DNA of 64,000 bases from positions 155,234 through 219,233 of the forward strand of contig NZ_JTEV01000010.1 of assembly GCF_000786105.1 (NCBI RefSeq), given 5' to 3'. Positions 26,148 to 35,723 of the stretch are shown here, piece after piece. The stretch comes from Bdellovibrio sp. ArHS (lineage in GTDB: Bacteria > Bdellovibrionota > Bdellovibrionia > Bdellovibrionales > Bdellovibrionaceae). Position numbers and translations under genes: made by a program. The notes beneath the pieces were generated by a model. The model was not told the origin of the DNA, ran no database searches, and worked only from the letters and a program-made list of their open reading frames with translations. Positions within the stretch are counted from its first letter, which is position 1. The number at the start of each line of letters is the position of its first letter.

Positions 26148-28823
26148 ATGCACATTCAATCAAAAGACAGTTTTAAAACCAAAGAAACTCTTCAGGTCGG
26201 AAACGCATCCTACACGATCTATAATCAACAAAAGATTTCTCATCCGAATTTAAAAAAGCTTCCGGTGTCGATGAAGGTTTTGCTTGAAAATCTTCTGCGC
26301 CATGAAGATTCCTTGCATGTGACGAAGGAAGATATTGAGTCTTTTTTAAGTCTGGACCCCAAATCTCTTCTGCGTGAAATTTCTTTTTTTCCAGCGCGGG
26401 TTCTGATGCAGGACTTCACCGGTGTTCCGGCCGTCGTGGATCTGGCGGCGATGCGAGACGCTATGAAAAATCTGGGCGGAGATCCCAAGAAGATCAATCC
26501 TCTGGTTCCTGTCGATCTCGTGATTGACCACTCGGTGATGGTGGACTCTTTTGGTTCAAGTCGTTCATTTGATGAAAACGTCAAAATGGAGTTTGAAAGA
26601 AATCACGAGCGCTACGTCTTTCTAAAATGGGGACAGAACGCCTTCCAAAATTTCAAAGTGGTCCCGCCGGGCACTGGCATCTGCCATCAGGTGAATTTGG
26701 AGTACATTGGTAAAACCGTGTGGAATTCCCATGGGCACGCATTCCCAGACACGTTGGTCGGGACAGACAGCCATACGACGATGATCAACGGCCTTTCTGT
26801 TTTAGGTTGGGGTGTTGGTGGCATCGAAGCCGAAGCAGTGATGCTAGGTCAACCGTTAAGCATGTTGATTCCCGAAGTGATTGGCTTCCGCTTGCACGGA
26901 AAACTCAAAGAAGGTGCGACGGCCACGGATTTGGTTTTGGTGATCACCCAAATGCTTCGTAAAAAAGGCGTGGTTGGTAAGTTTGTTGAATTCTTCGGCT
27001 CGGGACTGGCGACGATGCCTTTGGCGGATCGGGCGACGATTGCGAATATGGCCCCCGAATATGGAGCCACTTGCGGCTTCTTCCCGGTCGATGAAGAGAC
27101 AATCAAGTATTTGCGTTTATCGGGTCGACCCCAAGAAACTATTGCTTTGGTTGAAAGTTATGCGAAGGCGACCGGCTTGTGGCGCTCTGAAGAGAACGAA
27201 AAGCACTACTTCTTTCAGGATATTTTAGATCTCGATCTTTCCACCGTCGAACCGTCACTGGCAGGGCCGAAGCGTCCTCAAGACCGTGTTGTACTTTCGG
27301 GTGCACAAAAAGATTTTCAAACTCAACTTGTGACAGGCTTTCAGGTTGCAGAAAATATGACCTCGAAAGAAAAGTCACAGATGGTCGTGGAAGGTGCTGA
27401 CTACACAGTGGGACATGGAGACGTAGTTATCGCTGCGATCACAAGTTGTACGAATACGTCCAACCCCTCTGTGATGATTGGTGCAGGCCTGGTTGCCAAA
27501 AAAGCTGTTGAAAAAGGTCTGCAAGTGAAGCCTTGGGTAAAAACCTCTTTGGCACCGGGATCTCAGGTGGTGACGGACTATCTAGAGAAATCGGGGGTCC
27601 AAAAGTATCTCGATCAATTGGGCTTTAATCTTGTGGGCTATGGTTGCACGACTTGCATTGGAAATTCCGGTCCTCTGCCTGCGCCGATTGCAACGGCCGT
27701 GGAAAAAGGCAATTTGGTTGTGGCCTCGGTGCTTTCGGGGAATAGAAACTTTGAAGGTCGCATTAATCCTCATGTGAAAGCCAACTATCTGGCGTCACCG
27801 ATGCTTGTGGTGGCCCATGCCTTGGCCGGTAGTATGCACGTGGATATTACTAAAGATCCAGTCGGCCAAGATAAAGCCGGGCAGCCGGTGTATCTCAAAG
27901 ATATCTGGCCGAGTAATCAGGAGATCCAAGATCTTGTGAATAAGACTGTGGAAACTAAAATGTTTGATTCCCGCTACGGCAACGTCTTCGCGGGAACTGA
28001 CGACTGGAAAAAAATCAATACGACATCATCACAGACCTATTCCTGGGATGAAAGCACGTACATTAAAAATCCTCCTTATTTTGTCGGCATGACGATGACA
28101 CCTGAAAAGATGACAGATGTAAAAGGGGCGCGAGTTCTGGCCATCCTCGGGGATTCAATTACCACGGATCATATTTCTCCAGCGGGCAGTATAAAAAAAG
28201 ATTCTCCAGCGGGTCGTTATCTGATCGGCAAAGGCGTCGCTCCTCAGGACTTTAACTCATATGGTTCGCGCCGGGGAAATGACGATGTGATGGTGCGGGG
28301 GACCTTCGCCAATATCCGCATTAAAAATGAAATGCTGGGGGGCTTGGTCGAAGGAGGTATGACTAAGCATATTCCGACTGGGGAAGTGCTAGCGATCTAC
28401 GATGCTTCGATGAAATATCAGGCGGAAAAAACTCCATTGGTAGTGGTCGCAGGGAAGGAATATGGAACTGGATCGTCGCGCGACTGGGCCGCAAAGGGCA
28501 CACGTCTTTTAGGTATTAAAGCGGTGATTGCGGAAAGTTTTGAGCGCATCCATCGTTCAAACTTAATCGGGATGGGTGTTCTTCCTCTGCAATTCCATCC
28601 GGGCACGGATCGTAAGACACTTAATCTGGACGGCACCGAAGTTCTGGATATTGTCGGCATCGAAGGCGGCATGAAGGCGCAACAGGATTTGACTGTTAAA
28701 ATTACCCGCGCTAGTGGTCAGACGGAAGAGATCAAGGTTCGCTCGCGGATCGATACTGCCGTCGAGTTAGAGTACTACAAAAATGGCGGAATTCTTCACT
28801 ACGTTCTTCGTAAGCTGACATAA
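26148..28823 (+). CDS. acnA: aconitate hydratase A
   Basis: Cytoplasmic [4Fe-4S] enzyme interconverting citrate and isocitrate in the TCA cycle. The 891-residue length matches the AcnA/IRP1 type. Visible features are [12 protein letters not shown], the segment [13 protein letters not shown], the first cluster ligand in [13 protein letters not shown], the paired ligands in [13 protein letters not shown], and the swivel domain with [24 protein letters not shown] and [20 protein letters not shown] precedes the start. A strong terminator follows 9 bases after the stop. Confidence 0.97.
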   Translation: MHIQSKDSFKTKETLQVGNASYTIYNQQKISHPNLKKLPVSMKVLLENLLRHEDSLHVTKEDIESFLSLDPKSLLREISFFPARVLMQDFTGVPAVVDLAAMRDAMKNLGGDPKKINPLVPVDLVIDHSVMVDSFGSSRSFDENVKMEFERNHERYVFLKWGQNAFQNFKVVPPGTGICHQVNLEYIGKTVWNSHGHAFPDTLVGTDSHTTMINGLSVLGWGVGGIEAEAVMLGQPLSMLIPEVIGFRLHGKLKEGATATDLVLVITQMLRKKGVVGKFVEFFGSGLATMPLADRATIANMAPEYGATCGFFPVDEETIKYLRLSGRPQETIALVESYAKATGLWRSEENEKHYFFQDILDLDLSTVEPSLAGPKRPQDRVVLSGAQKDFQTQLVTGFQVAENMTSKEKSQMVVEGADYTVGHGDVVIAAITSCTNTSNPSVMIGAGLVAKKAVEKGLQVKPWVKTSLAPGSQVVTDYLEKSGVQKYLDQLGFNLVGYGCTTCIGNSGPLPAPIATAVEKGNLVVASVLSGNRNFEGRINPHVKANYLASPMLVVAHALAGSMHVDITKDPVGQDKAGQPVYLKDIWPSNQEIQDLVNKTVETKMFDSRYGNVFAGTDDWKKINTTSSQTYSWDESTYIKNPPYFVGMTMTPEKMTDVKGARVLAILGDSITTDHISPAGSIKKDSPAGRYLIGKGVAPQDFNSYGSRRGNDDVMVRGTFANIRIKNEMLGGLVEGGMTKHIPTGEVLAIYDASMKYQAEKTPLVVVAGKEYGTGSSRDWAAKGTRLLGIKAVIAESFERIHRSNLIGMGVLPLQFHPGTDRKTLNLDGTEVLDIVGIEGGMKAQQDLTVKITRASGQTEEIKVRSRIDTAVELEYYKNGGILHYVLRKLT

Positions 28824-28831
28824 AGTTCGCT

Positions 28832-28861
28832 GGCAGCCCATTCACCGGGCTGCCTTTTTAT
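28832..28861 (+). terminator. Rho-independent terminator after acnA
   Basis: GGCAGCCC (28832-28839) pairs with GGGCTGCC (28847-28854), followed by TTTTTATT. Confidence 0.85.
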
Positions 28862-29053
28862 TCCTAAATTCCTCTAAAAATCGCTCCCAAGTAAAAATTA
28901 CCTGTAGAACTTCTTAGCGAAAAAGCCCTCTGTCGGGTGGAAACGAAAGCCCCCTTTGCCTGTAGTGTGTTTACTTTTGCTTTGAAAGTTGAAACCGTTG
29001 GCAGGGTATTTGCTGTTCTGTTTTCGTCTTTTTATTTTTAGAACGGAGAAATT

Positions 29054-29851
29054 ATGAACTTTATGAAGTATGGCGCTATCGTTATGACGATGGTGGTCTC
29101 TCAAACAGCGTCGGCCTCTTTCTGGGGAAAAGTTAAAAACGCATTTAACGATTGTAAGTATACCGAGCAGGAATACGCCGAAACAGTGGCTTTTGAAAAG
29201 CAGATGACAGAAAAATTGCCCGAGCACTTTAAGGGTCGTTTTTCTGAAAGTGACTTTGAAACAAAACCTTGGATGCGTGATTTCCGCTATGTGATCGTCG
29301 TGAACAAGGCTTCACGCGGTCCAACGGCTCAGACCATGAAAGTTTATGAATACGGTTATCTGATTCATGATACGAAAATATCGACAGGTCGTGAAGGTTT
29401 TGAACTTCGCCGTAAGAACAAAGTCTGCACAGGTGCGCCACCCAAGTCTTATTGGTCGCAGACCCCAACAGGATATTATACTCCAAAGTATTTGTCCGAA
29501 GATCATAAATCCAGCTCTTGGGATTCCGACATGCCTTATGCGATCTTCTTCGATATCGAAAACGGTTTGGCGTTACATCAGGTTCATAGAAACTATGTTG
29601 ATATGTTAGGGGACCGAGCTTCCGGCGGTTGTATTCGTCAGGATAAAGAGACCGCTGAAAATCTTTTCTTCCGAGTTAAAGAAACGGAGCGTTCTGTAGT
29701 TCCTGCGGTGAATTTGGATGGCACACCAGTTTTGGATGAAAACGGCGATGTGAAATACATTTCTCAGCAAGAGATGATTCATTCTAAAACGGGTCAGTTG
29801 ATGAAGTTTAATACCTTCAGTGCGTTGATCATCGTTCAAGACGTTAAATAA
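29054..29851 (+). CDS. L,D-transpeptidase (YkuD family)
   Basis: A 265-residue exported enzyme that would act on peptidoglycan in the periplasm. The signal peptide ends near A-S-A, followed by SFWGKV. A strand-rich region with KVYEYGYLIHDTKISTG leads to the active-site block: a histidine in ALHQVHRNY and S-G-G-C-I-R with Cys193. The family motif is HX14-17(S/T)HGC; here Gly replaces the His just before G-C. A segment of about 45 residues follows the catalytic core. L,D-transpeptidases make 3-3 crosslinks, anchor proteins or exchange D-amino acids; which applies here cannot be told. It stands alone between two terminators. Confidence 0.8.
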   Translation: MNFMKYGAIVMTMVVSQTASASFWGKVKNAFNDCKYTEQEYAETVAFEKQMTEKLPEHFKGRFSESDFETKPWMRDFRYVIVVNKASRGPTAQTMKVYEYGYLIHDTKISTGREGFELRRKNKVCTGAPPKSYWSQTPTGYYTPKYLSEDHKSSSWDSDMPYAIFFDIENGLALHQVHRNYVDMLGDRASGGCIRQDKETAENLFFRVKETERSVVPAVNLDGTPVLDENGDVKYISQQEMIHSKTGQLMKFNTFSALIIVQDVK

Positions 29852-29870
29852 TTATATTCTACTTTAAAAT

Positions 29871-29903
29871 AAAAAAAGGCCGGTTTCTCACCGGCCTTTT
29901 TTT
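29871..29903. terminator. bidirectional terminator between convergent genes
   Basis: GGCCGGT (29878-29884) pairs with ACCGGCC (29890-29896), with an A-run before and a T-run after, so it can serve the transpeptidase gene and the oligopeptidase gene on the other strand. Confidence 0.85.
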
Positions 29904-31995
29904 ATTTTACCTTTTGGTCGATCATCAGAATAAAAGAATACTCTGTGGCGGTTTCTTTAAGCTGATCGAAACGGCCCGAGGCTCCGCCGTGTCCCGCTTC
30001 CATATCCGTCTTTAGCAGAATCAAAGAAGAACCTTGGTTATGATCGCGCAGTTTTGCGACCCACTTGGCGGGCTCCCAGTACTGAACCTGAGAATCATGC
30101 AACCCAGTGGTTACCAGGGTGTTGGGATAAGTCTGATTTTTCACGTTGTCGTAAGGGGAATAGGACTTGATATATTCATACGCGGCCTTGTCGTGAGGAT
30201 TTCCCCACTCGTCATATTCTCCCGTTGTCAGGGGAATCGAGTCGTCCAGCATCGTCGTTATCACATCCACAAAGGGCACTTGCGCCACAATCCCTTGATA
30301 CAGGTCAGGGCGCAAATTCATCACCGCTCCCATTAAGAGTCCTCCCGCACTGCCACCCATGGCATAGATGCGTTTGGGGGACGCCGTTTTGTTCTTGATC
30401 AAAGCTTCCGTGCAGTCGATGAAATCGTTGAACGTGTTTTTCTTATTTATTGTCCTGCCGGTGTCATACCAGTCGCGGCCCATTTCGCTGCCTCCGCGAA
30501 TATGCGCTTTGGCGAAGACAAAACCGCGGTCCACCAGACTGAAGACATCGCTGCTAAACCACGGGTCCATGCTGGCCCCGTAAGAGCCATAACCATAGAT
30601 CAACAGAGGCGCTTTGCCATCATTCTGATGCTCTTTCTTCATGACTAAAGAAACGGGCACTTTCACGCCGTCACGGGCGGTGATGAAGATTCTTTCCGTC
30701 TTATAAAGCTCGGGATTGTAGTTGGGAACCTCATGGGTTTTTTTAAGCATCTGTTCCCGCGTTTTCATGTTTATTTCATAAACTGAAGGGGGGCGGCGCA
30801 TGGATTCATAGTCATAACGAACCCACTCAGATTCGAATTCCCGGTTGTCACCAACAGAGGCCATGTAACTGCCGTCGGCAAAAGGAATCAGAAAAGAGTT
30901 TTGTGCTTTTTTATCCGTGATATGAATCTGCGTTAAGCCATTTCTTCTTTCGTCCAAAACTAGATAGTTTTTGAAGGCGGTCACGTCTTGAAGAAAAGTG
31001 TCCGTACGGTGTGGGATGAGTTCTTTCCAGGACTGCGCATTGGTGTGGGAAAGCTCTGCGGTCATCAGCTTGTAGTTCTTAGCATTTTTGTTCGTGATGA
31101 TATAAAAGCGGTCGCCATCGTCCGTCACGGAATATTCATGTTCGCGTTCACGGGGATTGAAGATGCGAAAAACGTCCGTGGGCTTATTCGCATCAACAAA
31201 ACGAACTTCCGTGGTCAGAGTACTGCTCGAGCCAATGTAGATGAATTTTTTCGATAGTGACTTATACACATACGTATTAAAGGTCTCGTCTTTTTCGTGA
31301 TAGACGAGATCTTTTTTATGGGTGCGAAGATTGTAACGATAGATTTTTTCACTGCGTAAAGTTTTGGGATTCTGTTCCGCATAGAAAATGGTTTCGTTGT
31401 CATTGGCCCACGTCAGATTGGACGTCATATTGGGAATCGTGTCTGGAAGCAACTTTCCGGAAATCAGATCTTTGAAGTAAACCGTGAAAAAGCGACGACC
31501 CACGGTATCCACCGCATACGCTAGGATCTGATGATTCGGACTCATCCGTGGACCCGTCGATTCGAAGTAATCATGACCCTTTGCCAGTTCCGGCATATTG
31601 ATCAGGACTTCTTCAGGACCTTGCGGTGTGCCCTTATAGCGGACATAAAGAGGATATTGCTGACCCTGTTCGTAGCGAGCCGCATAGTAATAGCCGCCGT
31701 CTTTGACCGGTGTCGAAGACTCATCTTCTTTCACTCGGGATTTCAGTTCCTTAAATAGGTTTTCTTCCAAGTCCTTCACAGACTGTAAAGCTTGCGCCGT
31801 GAACTCATTTTCCTTTTTTAAATGCTCAATGACTTTAGGATTTTCTCTTTCTCGTAACCAGTAGTATTCATCGGTTCTGGCATCGCCATGTTTATTCAGA
31901 ACCACAGGCACTTTGTTAGGTTGCGGATATGAGCGAAGATCTTTGTGCATGCAGGAAACTCCCAGAAGTAGAACAGCGTACGTAACTTTTTTCAT
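29902..31995 (-). CDS. prolyl oligopeptidase/oligopeptidase B family lipoprotein
   Basis: A 697-residue S9A serine peptidase. From the ATG at 31995 it begins with a short hydrophobic signal ending L-G-V-S-C (Cys15), so it is probably a lipoprotein; longer in-frame forms run into the neighbouring gene and lack a signal. A seven-bladed propeller region covers about 60-420. The hydrolase domain has FAKAHIRGGSEMGRDWYD, the nucleophile motif G-G-S-A-G-G, an aspartate in HDSQVQYWEP and the catalytic histidine in EAGHGGASG. It fits protease II (PtrB), which cuts short peptides after basic residues, but envelope location is unusual. The ribosome-binding site is weak. Confidence 0.85.
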   Translation of the reverse strand: MKKVTYAVLLLGVSCMHKDLRSYPQPNKVPVVLNKHGDARTDEYYWLRERENPKVIEHLKKENEFTAQALQSVKDLEENLFKELKSRVKEDESSTPVKDGGYYYAARYEQGQQYPLYVRYKGTPQGPEEVLINMPELAKGHDYFESTGPRMSPNHQILAYAVDTVGRRFFTVYFKDLISGKLLPDTIPNMTSNLTWANDNETIFYAEQNPKTLRSEKIYRYNLRTHKKDLVYHEKDETFNTYVYKSLSKKFIYIGSSSTLTTEVRFVDANKPTDVFRIFNPREREHEYSVTDDGDRFYIITNKNAKNYKLMTAELSHTNAQSWKELIPHRTDTFLQDVTAFKNYLVLDERRNGLTQIHITDKKAQNSFLIPFADGSYMASVGDNREFESEWVRYDYESMRRPPSVYEINMKTREQMLKKTHEVPNYNPELYKTERIFITARDGVKVPVSLVMKKEHQNDGKAPLLIYGYGSYGASMDPWFSSDVFSLVDRGFVFAKAHIRGGSEMGRDWYDTGRTINKKNTFNDFIDCTEALIKNKTASPKRIYAMGGSAGGLLMGAVMNLRPDLYQGIVAQVPFVDVITTMLDDSIPLTTGEYDEWGNPHDKAAYEYIKSYSPYDNVKNQTYPNTLVTTGLHDSQVQYWEPAKWVAKLRDHNQGSSLILLKTDMEAGHGGASGRFDQLKETATEYSFILMIDQKVK

Positions 31996-32033
31996 GGGAA
32001 TCAGGCTATCACGGGGAGTCGTCAGTGGGTACA

Positions 32034-32057
32034 AGCCTCTTGGAAATCCAAGAGGCT
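32034..32057. repeat. 11-bp inverted repeat between two minus-strand genes
   Basis: AGCCTCTTGGA (32034-32044) and TCCAAGAGGCT (32047-32057) with a 2-base loop, 14 bases after the NmrA-like gene ends. There is no T-run, so it could be a weak terminator or mRNA-stabilising hairpin. Confidence 0.5.
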
Positions 32058-32071
32058 GTGCTTGAGCTAGG

Positions 32072-33016
32072 CTAAGGTCTGGCTTCGCCGCCGCTTTGTT
32101 GTTGTTGAAAGCGAATCTGATTTTGTCGGGCCAAGGCTTTATTGAAGGCATCGGCAAAGGTTGTACGCGCGAATTCTTCAAGGGACGTGGCGGTCGTATT
32201 GACCTTATCACGCTGGAAGGTTCCGGCAATAGTGCCATTGCCAAAAGCTTCTTCCATTTCCAGATACACGTCCGCCCAATCTTCGGTCAGCCCGGCGCCG
32301 ATATAGTAATTGCGCATTTCTTGGGGCGGCACTTCCACATATTCCAGGTCGTCGTGACCGATCGCCCGGCCTAAAATTTTCGCAGCCTCATTCATCGAGA
32401 TATCTCTTTCGCCCAGAAGATATTCCACGTTGTGAGATTTGAAGTCGGGATTCATCAATAAAAATGCCGCGCGAGCTGCAATATCCCGTGTCGCTACCAT
32501 TGGAATCGGCACTTCTCCATTTATAGTTCCGAACATGCGGTTCATGCCGATAATACTGGGAAGTCCTGCGATCAGGTTCTCCATAAAGTAGGTGCATCGC
32601 AGGTGCATAATATCAGCATGAGTGATTTCACTGAGACGTTCCTCTTGATCGTGCAGCCCCAAGATCGGGCCCGTGCCGCTTTCAAGATCGGCTCCGACGC
32701 TGCTTAAGTTGACGACTTTTTTAATTCCGGCTTCTTCAATGGCTTCGGCAATAACTTCACCGAATTTATTTTGATAAAAGCGGACCTCTTCGGCTTGCGG
32801 ATTCGGGGGGATCAAAGTGAAAATCGCCGAGCATCCGCGCATGGCCTCCATCAAAAAGCCGACGTTGTTGGCGTCTCCTTGTGCCAATTCCGCGCCTTGG
32901 AAGTCTTCCTTATTGGGAAAATGCCGGGCTACGCAGCGTACTTTTTGGCCGTGAGCAAGTAGATGAGTGACGATTTTTGAGCCGATATGGCCAGTGGCTC
33001 CGATGACCAGAATCAT
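32072..33016 (-). CDS. NmrA-like NAD(P)-binding protein
   Basis: A 314-residue atypical SDR. The N-terminal nucleotide loop is G-A-T-G-H-I-G-S-K-I, followed by VRCVARHFPNKEDFQGAELAQGD, LIPPNPQAEE and VNLSSVGADLESGTGP, all as in the NmrA/QOR2/azoreductase-like group. The serine is kept but a classical YxxxK pair is not obvious, which is common in NmrA regulators, so it may act as a redox sensor and not an enzyme. The last 25 residues are Gln-rich. An AGGAGG site precedes the ATG. It lies 84 bases after recN in the same direction. Confidence 0.8.
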   Translation of the reverse strand: MILVIGATGHIGSKIVTHLLAHGQKVRCVARHFPNKEDFQGAELAQGDANNVGFLMEAMRGCSAIFTLIPPNPQAEEVRFYQNKFGEVIAEAIEEAGIKKVVNLSSVGADLESGTGPILGLHDQEERLSEITHADIMHLRCTYFMENLIAGLPSIIGMNRMFGTINGEVPIPMVATRDIAARAAFLLMNPDFKSHNVEYLLGERDISMNEAAKILGRAIGHDDLEYVEVPPQEMRNYYIGAGLTEDWADVYLEMEEAFGNGTIAGTFQRDKVNTTATSLEEFARTTFADAFNKALARQNQIRFQQQQSGGEARP

Positions 33017-33100
33017 AAGAAAACCTCCTTATTTCTTTCTATTTTAGAAGCAGAAATAAGGAGATATATACTTACGAATTCTTCATCGCCGAGGGCTCGA

Positions 33101-34795
33101 CTAGCCTTGTGCCTCTGCCAATAACTGTTCGGCATGTGCCACAGAGGTTTTAGAGATTTTTTCACCACTGATAAGGCGGGCAATTTCCTGAACGCGGTCC
33201 TTTGTTTTGAGTTCCGACACAAGCATCGCCACCGAGCCTTTTTGTGGGGACTTTTGAATGAAGAAATGAATATCACCAAAAGCCGCGACTTGAGGAAGGT
33301 GAGTGACGCAAATGACCTGTTGCCCTTTGGCAATGGTCTTCAGTTTTTTACCGACTTTTTCAGCAGTTTCCCCGGAAACGCCGGTGTCAACTTCGTCGAA
33401 AAGATAAGTGCGAGGCTGGTTTGTCGATCCGACCACACGTTTTAAAGAAAGCAGAATTCTGCTTAATTCGCCGCCCGATGCAAATTTCGCCAGCGGACGT
33501 TTGACATCTTTTGCGGAAGTCTGACTTAAGAACTCAACGTCGCTGATGCCAGTCGAAGAAAGATCCATTTTTTCAACTTGAACATGGAAGGTTACGCCTT
33601 TCATATTTAAATCCAAAAGTTCGGCATTCACACTTTCGGCAAGAAGATCTGCGCCCTTCATGCGGCGTTTGTGTAAATCACCACCTAAGGCCTCAAGCTC
33701 TTTAAGAATGACCGACGCCTCTTTTTTCAAAGACTCAACTTTAGATTCGGAATTTTGCAGATTGGAAATTTCAATTTCCATATCCATCAGGGCTTTTAAG
33801 ATATCATCGACTGTCGAACCATACTTTTTCTGCAGCTTGCGAAGATCGCTCAGGCGACCTTCGGCTTCTTCCAAGCGCTGCGGATCGGCATCAATCTTCG
33901 AGGCATACTGGCGAAGTTCATAAACCGTTTCGTCAATCAAAGCTTTGGCTTGCTCCAGATTTTCAAGCTTCGCCCCGATTTGAGGGTCGACGCCGGCCAG
34001 TTCCAGTCCTTTTTTTAGAATGGCATTCAAGCGGCTGATGGCGGAATCATCATCGGTATAAAGAGCTTCTTCGGCCTGATCAACGAAAGAACCGATGCGC
34101 GAAGAGTTTTTCAACTTCTTCACTTCTACTTCCAGTTCCATGTCCTCGCCCGGAGACAGATCCAAATTGGCGATTTCATCGCGTTGATAAATCAGGAAAT
34201 CCAGACGTTGTGCTTTTTGTTTGGCGTCGCTTTCAAGCTTTTTGATCTCTGCAAAGATGGCATGATAACGATTGTACTTTTCCGTAAACAGAAGGCGCTT
34301 ATCCCATGTACCCGCATACTGATCTAAAAGATCCAGGTGATAAGCTTTGGACATCAAATTGCGGTTTTCATGCTGCCCCGTCATTTCAATCAGAGGAGCC
34401 GAGTGGCCTGCCAGTTCCACGAGCGGCGCAACGATATCGCGCAGGCTGTTCAGAGTATTCAGGCTGCCGTTCAAATAGACTTTTGATTTATCACCCGCGC
34501 TTAAAACACGACGAACGATCAAAATGTCTTCGTCCACCTCAATTCCCATGCTCTTCAGGTTTTCAATAATATCAGCACGCTTGCTGATATCAAACGAACC
34601 TTCGATGGTCGCCTGGGCGGCCCCGGTGCGGATAGTGTCACTAGAAGCTTTCCCGCCCATCAACAGACTGAGGCTTTTTAAAAGGACGGACTTACCGGCC
34701 CCTGTTTCACCACTCAGAATATTCAGGCCCTCTTTGAAGGTGATATGCAAGTTTTCGATAATGGCGAAATTAGAAACTTTCAGCTCTAGTAACAT
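33101..34795 (-). CDS. recN: DNA repair ATPase RecN
   Basis: SMC-like protein acting in double-strand break repair in the cytoplasm. The 564 residues show the N-terminal Walker A LSGETGAGKSVLLKSL (near 27-42), a coiled-coil middle with a long stretch of heptads, the ABC signature in KFASGGELSRILLSLK, Walker B YLFDEVDTGVSGETA and the H-loop VTHLPQVAAF. Length is normal. It follows nadK after 22 bases, and nadK overlaps the M3 peptidase gene, giving a three-gene unit. No LexA-type box was looked for systematically. Confidence 0.95.
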   Translation of the reverse strand: MLLELKVSNFAIIENLHITFKEGLNILSGETGAGKSVLLKSLSLLMGGKASSDTIRTGAAQATIEGSFDISKRADIIENLKSMGIEVDEDILIVRRVLSAGDKSKVYLNGSLNTLNSLRDIVAPLVELAGHSAPLIEMTGQHENRNLMSKAYHLDLLDQYAGTWDKRLLFTEKYNRYHAIFAEIKKLESDAKQKAQRLDFLIYQRDEIANLDLSPGEDMELEVEVKKLKNSSRIGSFVDQAEEALYTDDDSAISRLNAILKKGLELAGVDPQIGAKLENLEQAKALIDETVYELRQYASKIDADPQRLEEAEGRLSDLRKLQKKYGSTVDDILKALMDMEIEISNLQNSESKVESLKKEASVILKELEALGGDLHKRRMKGADLLAESVNAELLDLNMKGVTFHVQVEKMDLSSTGISDVEFLSQTSAKDVKRPLAKFASGGELSRILLSLKRVVGSTNQPRTYLFDEVDTGVSGETAEKVGKKLKTIAKGQQVICVTHLPQVAAFGDIHFFIQKSPQKGSVAMLVSELKTKDRVQEIARLISGEKISKTSVAHAEQLLAEAQG

Positions 34796-34817
34796 AATAT
34801 CTCCTGCGGGCTAGCTT

Positions 34818-35723
34818 CTAGCTGCGATCTCCGAATTTAAGTTTTTCGCGAAGCAAGTGGAAGTAGTTGTGATTAGGTTCTCGCACCATCATGTGATCGT
34901 AGCAAGACTTGGTCACCACGACTTCATCATCAGGAGTGATCTCGGTCATTTTCTGACCGTCGACGATGAAGTGGGCTTTTTGAGTCTTGCCATCTAGCTT
35001 GAAGGACAACTCTTTATTGTCTGGAAAAATCAAAGGACGAGATGTCAGACTGTGGGGCGCGACCGGCGTCATCACGAAAACTGGCGATTCGGGGTCCAAT
35101 AAAGGGCCGCCGGCAGCCAGGTTGTATGCGGTAGAGCCGGAAGGGCTGGCGACGATAAAGCCATCGGCCTTCACTTCGCTGACCAAGAATTTTTCGGAAT
35201 AGATTGCGGTGTTGATCAATTGGCTCATCGAGCCTCTTTCAATCACGATGTCGTTCAGGGCGTGATACTCATCCCGTACTTTTCCGCGACGAAGGATTTT
35301 CGCAAAAAGCATTGAACGGGGACGAAGCACCATTTTCCCCGCCAAAGTTTTTTCGATGACATCAAAGACAGATTCAGCACTATGAGCTGTTAGAAAGCCC
35401 AGCGAGCCCATGTTAAAACCCAGAATCGGCGTGCTTCGCCCTTCCAGAAGGCGCACGGCACGAAGGTAAGTCCCGTCGCCGCCCAGAACGATGATCAGCT
35501 TTAACTGATCCAATTGCTTTTTGGTTTTCGCCGCTTTGGTTCCAGGAATAATTTTTTGATCCGGGCCCGTGAAAACCACGTAGCCTTTTTCCTTCAAATA
35601 ATCCGAGACCTTTTTCGCCAAAGAGACGGCTTGCGCCGTCTGGATACGATACACTAAAGCGATGCTGCTATTTTCTTCTAGAACTAATTTGCTGTTTTTA
35701 CTCATCGAAAATTTTGCACTCAC
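34818..35723 (-). CDS. nadK: NAD kinase
   Basis: ATP-dependent (or polyphosphate-dependent) kinase making NADP from NAD. The 301-residue protein has LGGDGTYLRA with the catalytic aspartate, NMGSLGFLT, NDIVIERGSMSQL, SPSGSTAYNLAAGGPLLDP and VVDGQ-like segments in the family order. The GTG at 35723 shares a base with the stop codon of the upstream peptidase gene, suggesting coupled translation; the ATG at 35705 is an equally possible start. recN follows 22 bases on. Pairing of nadK and recN is common in bacteria. Confidence 0.93.
   Translation of the reverse strand: MSAKFSMSKNSKLVLEENSSIALVYRIQTAQAVSLAKKVSDYLKEKGYVVFTGPDQKIIPGTKAAKTKKQLDQLKLIIVLGGDGTYLRAVRLLEGRSTPILGFNMGSLGFLTAHSAESVFDVIEKTLAGKMVLRPRSMLFAKILRRGKVRDEYHALNDIVIERGSMSQLINTAIYSEKFLVSEVKADGFIVASPSGSTAYNLAAGGPLLDPESPVFVMTPVAPHSLTSRPLIFPDNKELSFKLDGKTQKAHFIVDGQKMTEITPDDEVVVTKSCYDHMMVREPNHNYFHLLREKLKFGDRS

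Noticed and set aside
31996..32244. 83-codon N-terminal extension of the oligopeptidase
   Set aside because: It overlaps the NmrA-like gene, crosses an inverted repeat and would bury the lipoprotein signal.
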